DNA from: Echinicola soli | Lineage (GTDB): Bacteria; Bacteroidota; Bacteroidia; Cytophagales; Cyclobacteriaceae | Assembly (NCBI RefSeq): GCF_006575665.1 | Contig: NZ_CP041253.1 | Coordinates: forward strand, 439,501 to 503,500 | Direction of reading: 5' to 3' | Length of the DNA: 64,000 nucleotides | In this document: piece after piece, positions 47,301 through 56,934 of the stretch | Position numbering within the stretch: position 1 is the stretch's first letter | How the letters are laid out: each line of letters opens with the position of its first letter | Made by a program: the position numbers and the translations under genes | The notes under the pieces: generated by a model | Told to the model about the DNA's origin: nothing | The model's database searches: none | Seen by the model: the letters and a program-made list of their open reading frames with translations, nothing else

Positions 47301-50300
47301 ATGCAAAAAGTCTTACCCTTTTACTGGTGCATTATTCTGTCTGCTTTTGCCCATACGGCCTTTCCCCAAGAGTCCCTCCCGGTCTTTAGAACCTATGGTG
47401 CCAGTCAAGGAATCAACCAGCCTTTCCCCTATGACATCCTCCACAGTGAAAACGGGTATGTGTGGATAGCTGGAGAAAATGGCCTATGGAAATTTGATGG
47501 GCAGGATTTCAGGCATTACACCCATGAAGTAGGCGACAGCACTTCATTGGCATTTGATTTTATCTGGGTGCTTTTTGAAGACAGCAACAACAATATTTGG
47601 GCGGGAACTTATGGGGGCGGTGTCAGCAAATACGACCCTAGAACGGATCGGTTCACCAACTTTTCCTACGAAGAAGAAGACCCCAATAGCCTCAGTGACG
47701 ACCGGGTAAGGGGAATCGCCGAAGATCCCAATGGCAATATCTGGCTAGGCACCAGCAATGGGCTCTGCAAATTTGATCCATCCACCCATCACTTCACCCG
47801 GTATAGCACTGACGATGGTCTGCTCAGCACTACTATCCGTCAGATCAAACTGTCAGCAGACCAGTCACAGCTTTTTATCGCAACGGGAAATGGGCTGAAT
47901 TTTTTGGACTTGGAAACCATGGAGTTTTCTGGCATTCAGCATGTCCCTGAACATTCCCAAAGCCTAAGTCATTTTTATATTTATGACCTTCACGAATACC
48001 CCGAAGGCACCTTATGGATCGGGACTGGAGGAGGCCTTGATAAGCTCCATCTTCCTTCTGGCCAATTTACGCATTATTATCAATCTTCTTCGAATCCCTA
48101 TGCGATCAGCCATGATGTAATCTTCTCCATTGAGCATCACCCTGAACATCCTGGTAAACTGTTCGTCGGAACCTTGGATGGTCTGAATGTACTGGACATC
48201 AAAAAGGAAACGTTTGAGCGAATCCGATCAGATCGATCAAGCCCGAACAAGCTCCAGGGAGATAATATTTACAACGTAAGTGCCGGTAAGGATGGAAGCC
48301 TATGGGTAGCGGTATATAATGAAGGCATCTTCCAATATCACCCCCATTACCACAAATTCAATTCCATCCGATTTATTCCTGATGCTACAGATAAATATTA
48401 CTCCCGTGTATCCAGCATGATTCAGCACAATGAAGATGAGTACCTGTTCACCACCTACTCTGGGCTTTTTGTCAGGAATGTCAAAACGGGAAAGACAAAA
48501 AAGTACACCATCAAAAATGGTGATCAAAGCAGTGTAAACAGATTGGCCATGATCACCAGGATCGACGAGGACATTTACTGGATAGCTACCTGGGCACATT
48601 TTGTCTATGAGTGGAACCACCGTACCAAAACACTCCGTCCTCTTCCGCACCAAACACCTCCGGACCAGTTTTTTCCGGAATTTAACCTCCCTATCTTGCA
48701 TGACAGTCAAGGGAGAACTTGGATTGGTAATTCAGAAAAAGGGCTGTTTATCTGGAATCCCCATACCCAAGTGCCCGATCCTTTTCCCATCAGCGACACA
48801 CTCACCCATGGTGACAACCACGATGAATTTATCTCCTATATCTTTGAAGACAGCCGGCACCGGATTTGGGTAGGCAGCCAAGGAGGCCTTAACCTCCTCA
48901 ACGAAGAGGACAGCAGCTTCACCAAATTTGCCCATGAGGAAAACAACCCCCAAAGCCTCAGCAATAATAAGATAAACCATATCTCCGAGGACCACCTGGG
49001 CAATCTTTGGGTAAGTACTGAACTAGGTCTAAACAAATTCAATGTTGAAAACAAAACCTTCACGAATTATTACACACGTGATGGCCTACCGAGCAATGTC
49101 ATCAGCTCCACACTGGAAGATGCTGACCACAACCTTTGGATTGCTACTGCAGAGGGCATTTCTATGATGAACACAGCAGGTGTATTCAGGAATTACAACC
49201 AACAGGATGGTCTGATGGACAATTACTTCATCTTCCGTGCTGCTTACAAGGATAATGACGGGAGACTGTACTTTGGGTCCTCAAGTGGACTGGAATACTT
49301 CGACCCACTCAGGATTCCTGAAAACACCACTCCGCCAAAAGTGCAGATCACTGGAATTGACTTGTTCAATACCCCCATAACTCCCGGAGATTCCTCGGGA
49401 ATACTTCAAAAGGCAATCCCTCACACTGAAGAAGTTGTTCTTACCCATGAGCAGTCGGTCATTTCTTTCCATTTCACGGCCCTTAACCTGATCAATGGCC
49501 ACAAAAACAAATTCCAGTATCAGCTTACCGGCTATGACCAAACCTGGCGACCCGTCACTTCACACCGAAGTACTACCTATACCAATTTACCTCCAGGTCA
49601 CTATACTTTTCGTGTCAAAGCCTCCAACAACGATGGTTTTTGGTCCACTGAGCCTGCCAGCATAGCCCTAACGATATTACCGCCCTGGTACCTCACTTGG
49701 TGGTTCAAGACGTTGTTTACGATTGCCTTGCTAGGTGTTATCCTTTACCAGTACCAGCGCATTGCCCAAAATAAAGAACGACTCGAAAAGTTGGTGCTAC
49801 AGCGAACTGCCGAAATCCAGCAACAAAAAGAACAGATCGAAGCACAGCATGACAGCCTACGGCAAAAAAACCAGCGAATCGAAAGCCTCCTTCGTGAGCT
49901 GAACCACCGTGTAAAAAACAACCTCCAGCTTGTCTCCAGTATTCTCAACCTTCAAAGCAGAAGTGTCAAGGATCAAAATGCCAAAGTGGCCCTGACCGAT
50001 GGAAGGATGCGAATGCAGGCACTGTCCCTCCTTCACCAAAAACTATATGTCACCGACGATGATTCCCAAGTGAATTGTAAAACTTATATAAGTGACCTCT
50101 TTGACCAGATAGAAGCAGCCTTCAAAAGTCGCTACAAGACTTTCAAATACGATTTTACAGGAGATGATTTCTCCCTGGGACTGGACAAAGCTATCCCGCT
50201 GGGATTGATCCTGAATGAGTTGATCACCAATTCTTTCAAACATGTGCAGGAAGAAAAAATCGAAATCAACCTCTCCTTGCAGTTAGAAGAGGGAATTGTA

Positions 50301-50465
50301 CACTTCACCTTTTGGGACAATGGCCGGGGCCTTACCGCCTCCACCATCAGGGATTCCCACTCTTTTGGATGGAGCATGATCCGGTCCTTGATTTTACAGT
50401 TGCACGGAAAACTGGATATCTCCGAAGGCGAAAACACTAAAATCCAACTTATTTTTAAGAAATAA
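47301..50465 (+). CDS. Reg_prop/Y_Y_Y propeller sensor histidine kinase (HisKA_2)
   Basis: About 1054 residues from ATG 47301 (signal peptide MQKVLPFYWCIILSAFAHTAFPQ); a TTG at 47286 is a less likely start. The periplasmic part has about 14 propeller repeats (NGLWKFDG, DSNNNIWAGTYGGGVSKYD, DPNGNIWLGTSNGLCKFDP), a Y_Y_Y domain near 720-790 (YQLTGYDQTWRPVT, LPPGHYTFRVKASNNDG), a membrane segment about 795-815, a coiled-coil linker, and a HisKA_2 domain with the phosphorylated His869 in RELNHRVKNNLQL. The HATPase has N-box LILNELITNSFKH and G-box DNGRG. It senses a glycan fragment in the periplasm. Next is its response regulator, 4 bases away. Confidence 0.92.
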   Translation: MQKVLPFYWCIILSAFAHTAFPQESLPVFRTYGASQGINQPFPYDILHSENGYVWIAGENGLWKFDGQDFRHYTHEVGDSTSLAFDFIWVLFEDSNNNIWAGTYGGGVSKYDPRTDRFTNFSYEEEDPNSLSDDRVRGIAEDPNGNIWLGTSNGLCKFDPSTHHFTRYSTDDGLLSTTIRQIKLSADQSQLFIATGNGLNFLDLETMEFSGIQHVPEHSQSLSHFYIYDLHEYPEGTLWIGTGGGLDKLHLPSGQFTHYYQSSSNPYAISHDVIFSIEHHPEHPGKLFVGTLDGLNVLDIKKETFERIRSDRSSPNKLQGDNIYNVSAGKDGSLWVAVYNEGIFQYHPHYHKFNSIRFIPDATDKYYSRVSSMIQHNEDEYLFTTYSGLFVRNVKTGKTKKYTIKNGDQSSVNRLAMITRIDEDIYWIATWAHFVYEWNHRTKTLRPLPHQTPPDQFFPEFNLPILHDSQGRTWIGNSEKGLFIWNPHTQVPDPFPISDTLTHGDNHDEFISYIFEDSRHRIWVGSQGGLNLLNEEDSSFTKFAHEENNPQSLSNNKINHISEDHLGNLWVSTELGLNKFNVENKTFTNYYTRDGLPSNVISSTLEDADHNLWIATAEGISMMNTAGVFRNYNQQDGLMDNYFIFRAAYKDNDGRLYFGSSSGLEYFDPLRIPENTTPPKVQITGIDLFNTPITPGDSSGILQKAIPHTEEVVLTHEQSVISFHFTALNLINGHKNKFQYQLTGYDQTWRPVTSHRSTTYTNLPPGHYTFRVKASNNDGFWSTEPASIALTILPPWYLTWWFKTLFTIALLGVILYQYQRIAQNKERLEKLVLQRTAEIQQQKEQIEAQHDSLRQKNQRIESLLRELNHRVKNNLQLVSSILNLQSRSVKDQNAKVALTDGRMRMQALSLLHQKLYVTDDDSQVNCKTYISDLFDQIEAAFKSRYKTFKYDFTGDDFSLGLDKAIPLGLILNELITNSFKHVQEEKIEINLSLQLEEGIVHFTFWDNGRGLTASTIRDSHSFGWSMIRSLILQLHGKLDISEGENTKIQLIFKK

Positions 50466-50469
50466 AGCG

Positions 50470-51060
50470 ATGGAACACACCAAAAAAGTATTGATCATAG
50501 AAGACGAAATGCTCATTGCCAAAGATCTTGCCTTCTTGCTCGAGGATATTGGATACGAAAACATAGGTATTGCCAATAACGGGGACAAAGCTCTTGAGCT
50601 TTTCTGTGACAATCATGTGGACTTGGTGCTTTGTGACATCAATATCAACGGAGACAAGGATGGCATCGAAACCGTCCAGGCCATCCTTCAGTATAAAAAA
50701 ACACCCATTATCTACATCTCGGCCTTTTCAGACAATAAAACGGTGCAAAGAGCGATCGCCACCGCTCCTTCTTCCTTTCTCACCAAACCCTATAATGAAC
50801 GAAGTGTCCAAATAGCCATCGATTTGGCCTTCGCCAATTTTGAACAAAAAGGCCTCCAGCTGGAGGAAAATGAAATTTACCAAAAGCTCACCCAGCGCGA
50901 ACGGGAAATTATCATCTTAATAGCAGAAGGGAAAACCAGTTCAGAAATTGCCGAGCAGCTTTTCATCAGCCCCACCACAGCCGCCAAGCACCGCAATAAC
51001 ATCCTGGCCAAAACCGGCTGTAACAATACTTCGGAGGTAATAAAATTGCTCTATTCCTAA
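50470..51060 (+). CDS. Response regulator, REC-LuxR type
   Basis: A 196-residue regulator. REC domain 1-125 with acidic pocket EDE (11-13), phosphorylation site Asp56 in LVLCDINING, and Lys106 in FLTKPY. A LuxR/NarL-type helix-turn-helix follows (about 132-190: LTQREREIIILIAEGKTSSEIAEQ, SPTTAAKHRNNILAKTGC). It starts 4 bases after the kinase stop, so the two genes are surely cotranscribed and form a two-component system. Its targets may be the sialidase-like gene or the araD/galM group, but no site was identified. The stop codon abuts that of the convergent sialidase-like gene. Confidence 0.95.
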   Translation: MEHTKKVLIIEDEMLIAKDLAFLLEDIGYENIGIANNGDKALELFCDNHVDLVLCDININGDKDGIETVQAILQYKKTPIIYISAFSDNKTVQRAIATAPSSFLTKPYNERSVQIAIDLAFANFEQKGLQLEENEIYQKLTQREREIIILIAEGKTSSEIAEQLFISPTTAAKHRNNILAKTGCNNTSEVIKLLYS

Positions 51061-52104
51061 TCAGAATCCTTCCAACTCCACATACTTGATCTTTTTCCTC
51101 TTCCAGGTATAGCTGATATGAATTCTGCCATCTGTAGTCTGAATGATGGCAGGATAGCTAAATTCCCCTGAGGATTCATTTTCCAGCGTATAAATATCCG
51201 TCCACTCCAGTCCATCTGCAGAAACTGCCAGTCTAAGTTTATCCCTTCCTTCCGACCAATCATCTCCACTTACAGCCGGATTATACACCAAAAGATGTTT
51301 TCCGTTCTTAAGGGCTACAGCATCTGTACCACTGTTCGGATTGAGAACGGAGGTTGCTGACAGTGCACTCCAACTCTCCCCTTCATCTTCAGACCATGCC
51401 GTAATCACATGATTTTGCTTACTACGACAAAGTACTTGTAGCCTCCCGTCGGCGTGTTGCAGGATACTTGGCTGGATCACATCAAAATCCCCATTATGAT
51501 CAATGGGCACTTTTCGCCAGGTGGCTCCATTATCCTCGGTAATCTCGATATGTGCACGCCAGCCATTTTCGTCCTCCACGCTGGATGGTGCCAGTACCTT
51601 CTCACTCTTCAGTTTTATAGGTTTGTTTTTGATGGGACCCAATATTCCCTCAGGGAGCTTTTTGCCTGTAGACCAAGTTTGTCCTTCATCCAAGCTTACT
51701 TTATACACTCCCCACCATTCCTGGGGAGAAGGTCCTTCTTTGTAAAAGAGCACCAATGAATCTTTTGTCATTCTAAAAAGAACGGGGTTCCAAGTGGGAT
51801 AGCTCAACGTATCATTCACCTTGCCATCAGCGACCTTAATGGGTGCACTCCATCCATTATTGGTTTTGGTAGCCGTCCAAATCCCCACTTCCGGATGCCG
51901 TTCGTATTCCCCCCCAAACCAGGCAGCAAGAAGCTTTCCATTGTCCAGCTCCACTAGGGTAGAAGCATGACATTCCCGAAAGGGAGCTTCATCAAAAATA
52001 AACTCATCGGTTATCACATTGCCATGCTCTTGTCCAAAAGAAGGAAGGCATATTATCAGCATAAGCAGCCCTAACAAAGTGGCTGTTGGCATTGCATTTT
52101 TCAT
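51061..52104 (-). CDS. Sialidase-fold (BNR repeat) exported hydrolase
   Basis: About 347 residues from the start MKNAMPTATLLGLL, which gives a signal peptide ending near PSFGQ; the extension to 52203 has no signal-like character. The mature part is a six-bladed propeller with Asp-box repeats: SLDEGQTWSTGKK, TEDNGATWRKV, SEDEGESWSAL and SADGLEWTDI. An RECHASTLVELDNGKLLAAWFGG segment holds the arginine-type opening of sialidase-like families. True sialidase activity needs an Arg triad, Tyr and Glu that I cannot confirm. Many such Bacteroidota genes act on other glycans. Convergent with the response regulator. Confidence 0.85.
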   Translation of the reverse strand: MKNAMPTATLLGLLMLIICLPSFGQEHGNVITDEFIFDEAPFRECHASTLVELDNGKLLAAWFGGEYERHPEVGIWTATKTNNGWSAPIKVADGKVNDTLSYPTWNPVLFRMTKDSLVLFYKEGPSPQEWWGVYKVSLDEGQTWSTGKKLPEGILGPIKNKPIKLKSEKVLAPSSVEDENGWRAHIEITEDNGATWRKVPIDHNGDFDVIQPSILQHADGRLQVLCRSKQNHVITAWSEDEGESWSALSATSVLNPNSGTDAVALKNGKHLLVYNPAVSGDDWSEGRDKLRLAVSADGLEWTDIYTLENESSGEFSYPAIIQTTDGRIHISYTWKRKKIKYVELEGF

Positions 52105-52332
52105 TGTCTTTATTTGTATGGATAGATTCCTGTTGTAATAAAAACAAAGAAAAGCATTTTTTTTACCCAGCACACCATCCACCTTTCTTTTTGGAAAGAT
52201 CATGGCACTTTCTGCCTACCGCCCACTACTTTTACCAAACACCAAGGGCATAGCTGTCAAGGTATTCACCTCAAACCTCCCAAGGTATGTGCAAGAAATC
52301 CCTCTTACGAAATATATTTTAATTTCAGTTTT

Positions 52333-53346
52333 CTAAGACAGCCTTACCATTGCCTTGATCACCTTATTTGCCGGATCCAGCCAAGAAGCAAAATCAGCTT
52401 TCACCTGATCAAAATCAACCTGATGTGTAATATAAGATGCTGCCTTGACTTTTTGCCCTTTCAATGCCCTCAGTACAGTATTAAAATCCTCTCTGGTGGC
52501 ATTTCTGCTGCTCATAAGGGTCGATTCCCGCTTGTGAAACTCCGGATGATTAAACTCAACAGGACCTTTTTGCAGCCCTACCAACACATACCTTCCACCA
52601 TGCGCCATCAGTCCAAAGCCATTATGGATAGCCACCGAACTTCCCGTGGCATCGATAACCGATTCGGCAAAACTTCCGCCTGTAATCTTCGCTATTTCTG
52701 CTTTGTAATCGCCTTTGGCATTGACCGTGTGTTCGATATCAAGCGTTTCCCGGCAGAAAGCCAAGCGATCCTCGTTGATGTCCATAGCAATGACTTTTCC
52801 TCCGGCAATCCGGGCAAACTCCATCACGCCAAGACCTATCGGCCCAGCTCCCATTACCACCACAAATTCACCTGGCTGCACACCTGCCCTTCGCACGCCA
52901 TGCGCACCAATGGCCAATGGCTCGGCCAAGGCCAGCTGATCCAAAGTAAGTCCTTCCTGTTTGACCAAAGAGGAAGATGGCACAGAAATATATTCTTTCA
53001 TACCTCCATCTTCATGGACACCAAACACACTGATCGAGGCACAGCAGTTTGGTTTACCCGCTTTGCAGGCAACGCATGTTCCACAGTTAAAATACGGGAT
53101 GATGGTCACCAGGTCTCCCGGCGAAAAACCATCTGTCCCGTCCACTTCCATCAATTCACCAGACAGCTCATGACCCAGCACTCGCGGATAGGTAAAAAAA
53201 GGCTGTGTGCCCTCGTAGGCATGAAGGTCTGTCCCGCATATCCCAATGCGCTTGATCTTTATAATCGCCCTTCCTGGACTTAGTGATGGCTTTTCCCCTT
53301 CTACATATTCAAAACTCCCTGGCTCTGTACAGGTTAATATTTTCAT
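52333..53346 (-). CDS. Zinc-dependent alcohol/sugar-acid dehydrogenase (MDR family)
   Basis: A 337-residue medium-chain dehydrogenase. The catalytic zinc region is GICGTDLHAYEG (Cys38-type and the following GHELSGE His), and the structural zinc is bound by the four Cys of FNCGTCVACKAGKPNCC. The Rossmann motif is VVMGAGPIGLGVME. The sequence RVLGHELSGE after QPFFTYP resembles dehydrogenases of L-galactonate/L-gulonate and the RspB group, so a sugar acid or polyol is the likely substrate. It is downstream of the FucP and aldo/keto reductase genes on the same strand and separated from them by a decayed toxin-antitoxin pair; it may belong to the same sugar pathway. Confidence 0.88.
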   Translation of the reverse strand: MKILTCTEPGSFEYVEGEKPSLSPGRAIIKIKRIGICGTDLHAYEGTQPFFTYPRVLGHELSGELMEVDGTDGFSPGDLVTIIPYFNCGTCVACKAGKPNCCASISVFGVHEDGGMKEYISVPSSSLVKQEGLTLDQLALAEPLAIGAHGVRRAGVQPGEFVVVMGAGPIGLGVMEFARIAGGKVIAMDINEDRLAFCRETLDIEHTVNAKGDYKAEIAKITGGSFAESVIDATGSSVAIHNGFGLMAHGGRYVLVGLQKGPVEFNHPEFHKRESTLMSSRNATREDFNTVLRALKGQKVKAASYITHQVDFDQVKADFASWLDPANKVIKAMVRLS

Positions 53347-53558
53347 AAGTTGGTTATTTGAAAACTTAGTTAAAAAGGCTCACTGCAAATCCATGGGTAA
53401 GTTTTGACTACACCCGAATTTTGGCACGGCCCAAATTATATGCTAAAATCAACCATTTTCGATTGGATCCCATCCTGCTCTTTCGGGCTTTTTGGAGAGA
53501 AAACGAAGCATGGGTAAAGTGATGAAGATTAGGACTCTAAAAAATGGGTGATCAATTC

Positions 53559-53904
53559 CTAACTTAAATCTTGGATGATTTTTTTTATTTGCTTTTTTAA
53601 TAGCGGAATATCGTTTATGACCACATCCCAAATAGTATCCAATTGAAGCCCAAAATACTCATGAACCATGAAGTTCCTCATTCCTTTTATTTCTGTCCAT
53701 TCTACATCGGGTGATTTTCCTTTAACACTTCGGAAATATGGTGAGGAGCTTCTCCTATAATCTCTAGGTTCCTAATGATTGCATCCCTTTCAATCCACTT
53801 TTCCTCAAAATTGTCACAAGTTTAATAATACGGGCCAATACTTCTATCTTTTCAATACACTCGTCAATATGCCCAAGTCTAAACAAATCCTTGTCAATAT
53901 TCAT
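53559..53904 (-). pseudogene. hepT: HepT-like toxin, frameshifted pseudogene
   Basis: Read on the minus strand from the ATG at 53904, the start MNIDKDLFRLGHIDECIEKIE continues in frame 1, then needs a shift near 53820 to read CDNFEEKWIERDAIIRNLEIIGEA, and another at the GGG at 53709-53711 (one base short) to read PDVEWTEIKGMRNFMVHEYFG and on to KKIIQDLS at the stop. The HepT ribonuclease motif RNFMVHEY (R-x4-H-x-Y) survives. Two frameshifts make a functional product unlikely. It overlaps the last bases of the MntA-like remnant, the normal arrangement of this module. Confidence 0.75.
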
Positions 53905-54181
53905 GAATAATTTTCAAGTCATTTAAAACATAAGGTTTTAACTTAGGATTCACGTATTTTTCAACAACCAAATCGACCTTTTTATATAATAGTTGTTCCA
54001 ACTTACCAATTAAACGAATAAGCTTAAAGAGACCTATGGTATTCTAAAACTCATACAAAAAATCTATATCACTCTCTTCTGTCTCTTCATTTCTGGCCAC
54101 TGAGCCGACCACACCGATCTTGGTCGGCTTATACGGCTTCATGGTTTCTATGATAATATCAATCTTATCTTGTGTCAGCGT
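53894..54181 (-). pseudogene. mntA: MntA-like antitoxin nucleotidyltransferase, interrupted pseudogene
   Basis: Minus-strand frame reading TQDKIDIIIETMKPYKPTKI then GVVGSVARNEETEESDIDFLY, which has the minimal nucleotidyltransferase signature GS-x10-D-x-D, followed by a TAG at plus 54044-54046 and then FKLIRLIGKLEQLLYKKVD and VVEKYVNPKLKPYVLNDLKI to TGA. There is no ATG; an ACG at 54179-54181 stands where the start would be, so the start may also be lost. The in-frame stop and missing start indicate decay. The TGA at 53894-53896 overlaps hepT. Confidence 0.75.
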
Positions 54182-54388
54182 ACCCTAAATTTAACGAATT
54201 CATATTCAAAAGGATATTTTATGCGCCATTTGACAAAGTAGTCGCTTTTGGCAAATTAGCACTTATTGGACGTTCCAATAATTATTGAAATCGGCCTTCT
54301 CTCAGGCTGACCCAAAAAGAACATCATCAAGTGAATTTGGGAACGAAACATTGTGCTGCTCCCAAATCCACTTTATTCAAGCTCCCTA
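54182..54388. other. Intergenic region, nothing recognised
   Basis: About 200 bases between the MntA remnant and the FucP gene; no ORF or repeat seen. Confidence 0.4.
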
Positions 54389-55684
54389 TCAATCCCCCGC
54401 AGCCATTGCAGGGATCTCTTTCTTGTGCTTATAATGATAAAGCCCATAGGCCACCACGACCAAATAACAAGCAGCAGGAACAAAGAACGAAAGGTGAATA
54501 CTATCCAGTCCATCGGAAACAAGCCCTTGGATAAAAGGAAACAAAGCACCTCCCAGAATAGCCATGATCAACCCAGATCCGCCCAATTTGGTATCATCGC
54601 CAAGCCCTTCTGCCGCCAGCCCATAAATGGTCGGAAACATCAGCGACATACATCCAGAAATGCATACCAGTGCAACAGAACCTACCAAGCCACTTCCAAA
54701 GATCACGACCATGGTCAACCCAATGGCGCCCATCGCTGAAATGGCCATTAACAGACTAGGCCGCACAAATTTCATTAGGGCAGTAAACAAAAACCTACTG
54801 ACCGTAAACAGTATAATCGCCGCAAGGTAATAGTCAGAGGCATCGCTCTCGTTCATGTCCAATTCCATCATCACATAACGGATAGTATAGGACCAAATCC
54901 CAATCTGCGCACCCACATAGAAAAACTGCGCCAAGACTCCAAATACATAATTTTTATTGCCCAAAAGCCGTTTCAGGCCATTGCCCAAGGAATCTTGAAG
55001 TCCTCCTTCTGAGGCGGTAGGCATTTTGGTGAATTTGATCAATATCCACATCAGCACCAAAAACAGCGCAACCCCAACATATGTGCTCATCACTGCATCC
55101 AGCTCTGCCTGTCGTACCTGCTGCAGCTGCTCGACTGTCATTTTGCTTCTTTCATCTGCTTCAGCCACATTTAGCTGGGAAAGAATAAAGAGCTTACTCA
55201 GCAAAACCCCAATGATCGAACCTACGGGATTAAAAGACTGGGCGAGGTTAAGCCTTCTTGTAGCAGAGGCTTCCGGCCCCATCACCATAATGTAAGGATT
55301 GGCAGAAGTCTCCAAAATAGACAAGCCTCCCGCCAGTACATACAATGCAAACAGGAAGAATCCGTAGGACATCATGATGCTGGCAGGATAAAACAATAGT
55401 CCTCCTACAGCAAACAAGCCCAAGCCCAGGAGCACTCCGGATTTGTAGGTGTATTTCTTGATATAAATCGCCGCAGGCAAGGCCAAACAGAAATAAGCCC
55501 CATAAAAAGCCAATTGGATCAGGCTCGTCTGGGTATCGGTCATGCTGAGGATTTTCTTGAACGCCGCCAATAAAGTGTCCGTCATATTATTGGCAAGCCC
55601 CCAAAGCAAGAAAAGGCTGGTAAGGAGTATAAATGGCCAAAGGGTCGCTTTCGATACCAAGGCCGCTTTTGATGGGTTATTCAT
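54389..55684 (-). CDS. fucP: FucP-type sugar:proton symporter (MFS)
   Basis: A 431-residue major-facilitator transporter with about 12 membrane helices. The N-terminal LTSLFLLWGLANNMTDTLLAAFKK and GGLSILETSANPYIMVMG match the FucP family (L-fucose:H+ symport) and its relatives that carry other hexoses and pentoses. The sequence includes ATRRLNLAQSFNPVGSIIG, a conserved FucP loop. It sits in the inner membrane and imports a monosaccharide freed in the periplasm. Upstream by 118 bases is an aldo/keto reductase gene on the same strand, and the divergent LacI gene lies beyond it; the trio may act on one sugar. L-arabinose, L-fucose or galactose are all possible. Confidence 0.93.
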   Translation of the reverse strand: MNNPSKAALVSKATLWPFILLTSLFLLWGLANNMTDTLLAAFKKILSMTDTQTSLIQLAFYGAYFCLALPAAIYIKKYTYKSGVLLGLGLFAVGGLLFYPASIMMSYGFFLFALYVLAGGLSILETSANPYIMVMGPEASATRRLNLAQSFNPVGSIIGVLLSKLFILSQLNVAEADERSKMTVEQLQQVRQAELDAVMSTYVGVALFLVLMWILIKFTKMPTASEGGLQDSLGNGLKRLLGNKNYVFGVLAQFFYVGAQIGIWSYTIRYVMMELDMNESDASDYYLAAIILFTVSRFLFTALMKFVRPSLLMAISAMGAIGLTMVVIFGSGLVGSVALVCISGCMSLMFPTIYGLAAEGLGDDTKLGGSGLIMAILGGALFPFIQGLVSDGLDSIHLSFFVPAACYLVVVAYGLYHYKHKKEIPAMAAGD

Positions 55685-55802
55685 GAACTTATAGTTATTG
55701 GTTATTTGGTTATTGATTATTCGTTAATGGTGATTGCTGATTTATTATTATCAAATGGATAAATTTTACAATCTTATAATTTTACAATCTTCCAATTTCA
55801 AC

Positions 55803-56837
55803 CTACAAAGGGCTATATTCTTTTAAAAGTCCCCTATTGTGCATTTCTGCCCAAAATTCAGCGGGCAAAGCTTTTTCCGTCGCTTCTACATTCCTTTTCA
55901 CTTTAGCGGGTTCTGAAGTACTTAATGCGACACAGGCCACCCCTGGAGCAGAAAGCCCAAACTGTACACAGGCATGTGCCGGTGGTATTTCAAATTCCTT
56001 GCAGAGCGCAAAAAACCGTTCCCTCCACTCAAACCGGGCCTTATTTTCCGGGGAATCAGGTTTGATCAGTTGATAATCATAATAATCCCCGCCGACCAAA
56101 AAGCCGGATTGAAATACGGCAGAATTCAAAATCCCCACACCATCATCGGACAGCTTCTTCATAAACTGCAACAATTCCTTTGGATGGGAGATGATGGTCA
56201 TGCTGTTGGCAAACATCACCCAATCCAGCTTGATATGCTCATAAATCCGCGGGATGACTTTCCAATCCTTTGCGCCCACACCGATTCCCTTTACCAAACC
56301 TTTTTTCTTTAAATCCTCCAATGCCCTGTAAGCTTCCAGAATATCTTCAAAAAGGGCTTTCTCTTCCTCTGCTGTAGTGGCTTTGGCCAAGTATTCATCC
56401 GGATCGTGCACAGAGGCCAGCTGTGTGGAATATCCTTGGAGCAATTCATTACCTTCTTCAAAGCACTCCAAGATTCCGTCATAACTGATTTTTTGGACCG
56501 CATCGTGCTTCAGATCCCTCCAGACTCCTTTTTCGAACTGGGGTTCATCACCTACCAATGGGGTTCTTACCCAACCAAGTTTATTACTGACCACTACCTG
56601 GTCCTTGGGCACGTCAAGAGCATTCAGTGCATTACCGAGAGACTCCAGTGCCAGGCCAGCCCCATATTTTCCAGCCGAGTCAAAAAACGTCTGGGGCTGG
56701 GTATAGCGGATACTTTCTTTTACGATGGCTTCCTTTTCGCTTGGTTTAAGCGCTGTAAAAAGATTGCCTAGCGCACTGGTGCCAAAAACGATGGAGGGAA
56801 CTTGAATTCCTGTATTACCTAAAGGGGTTAACTTCAT
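55803..56837 (-). CDS. Aldo/keto reductase (aldose 1-dehydrogenase-like)
   Basis: A 344-residue aldo/keto reductase. The N-terminal GNTGIQVPSIVFGTSALGN is the family's first strand and loop; FFDSAGKYGAGLALESLGNAL holds the Asp and Tyr of the catalytic tetrad, and the Lys is in DQVVVSNKLGWVR. Relatives with the segment QLASVHDPDEYLAKA are annotated D-threo-aldose 1-dehydrogenase (acting on L-fucose, D-arabinose or L-galactose). It is on the same strand as FucP, 118 bases ahead of it, and divergent from a LacI-family gene, which suggests transport plus oxidation of the same aldose. Cytoplasmic. Confidence 0.88.
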   Translation of the reverse strand: MKLTPLGNTGIQVPSIVFGTSALGNLFTALKPSEKEAIVKESIRYTQPQTFFDSAGKYGAGLALESLGNALNALDVPKDQVVVSNKLGWVRTPLVGDEPQFEKGVWRDLKHDAVQKISYDGILECFEEGNELLQGYSTQLASVHDPDEYLAKATTAEEEKALFEDILEAYRALEDLKKKGLVKGIGVGAKDWKVIPRIYEHIKLDWVMFANSMTIISHPKELLQFMKKLSDDGVGILNSAVFQSGFLVGGDYYDYQLIKPDSPENKARFEWRERFFALCKEFEIPPAHACVQFGLSAPGVACVALSTSEPAKVKRNVEATEKALPAEFWAEMHNRGLLKEYSPL

Positions 56838-56934
56838 ACTTTTTATTCCTTGTTATTTTAGGGAAAACACTCCAAGATAGCCATATTTTCGGTCAAAAAA
56901 ACACTTAAAATGTGGCCAAACCTTCGCTGAGAAC

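Noticed and set aside
52105-52203. N-terminal extension of the sialidase-like gene
   Set aside because: The extra 33 residues precede a proper signal peptide and look like untranslated leader.
53347-53558. Short minus-strand ORF (53449-53631) after the Zn-dehydrogenase
   Set aside because: It partly reads the end of the hepT remnant in the wrong frame and shows no independent features.
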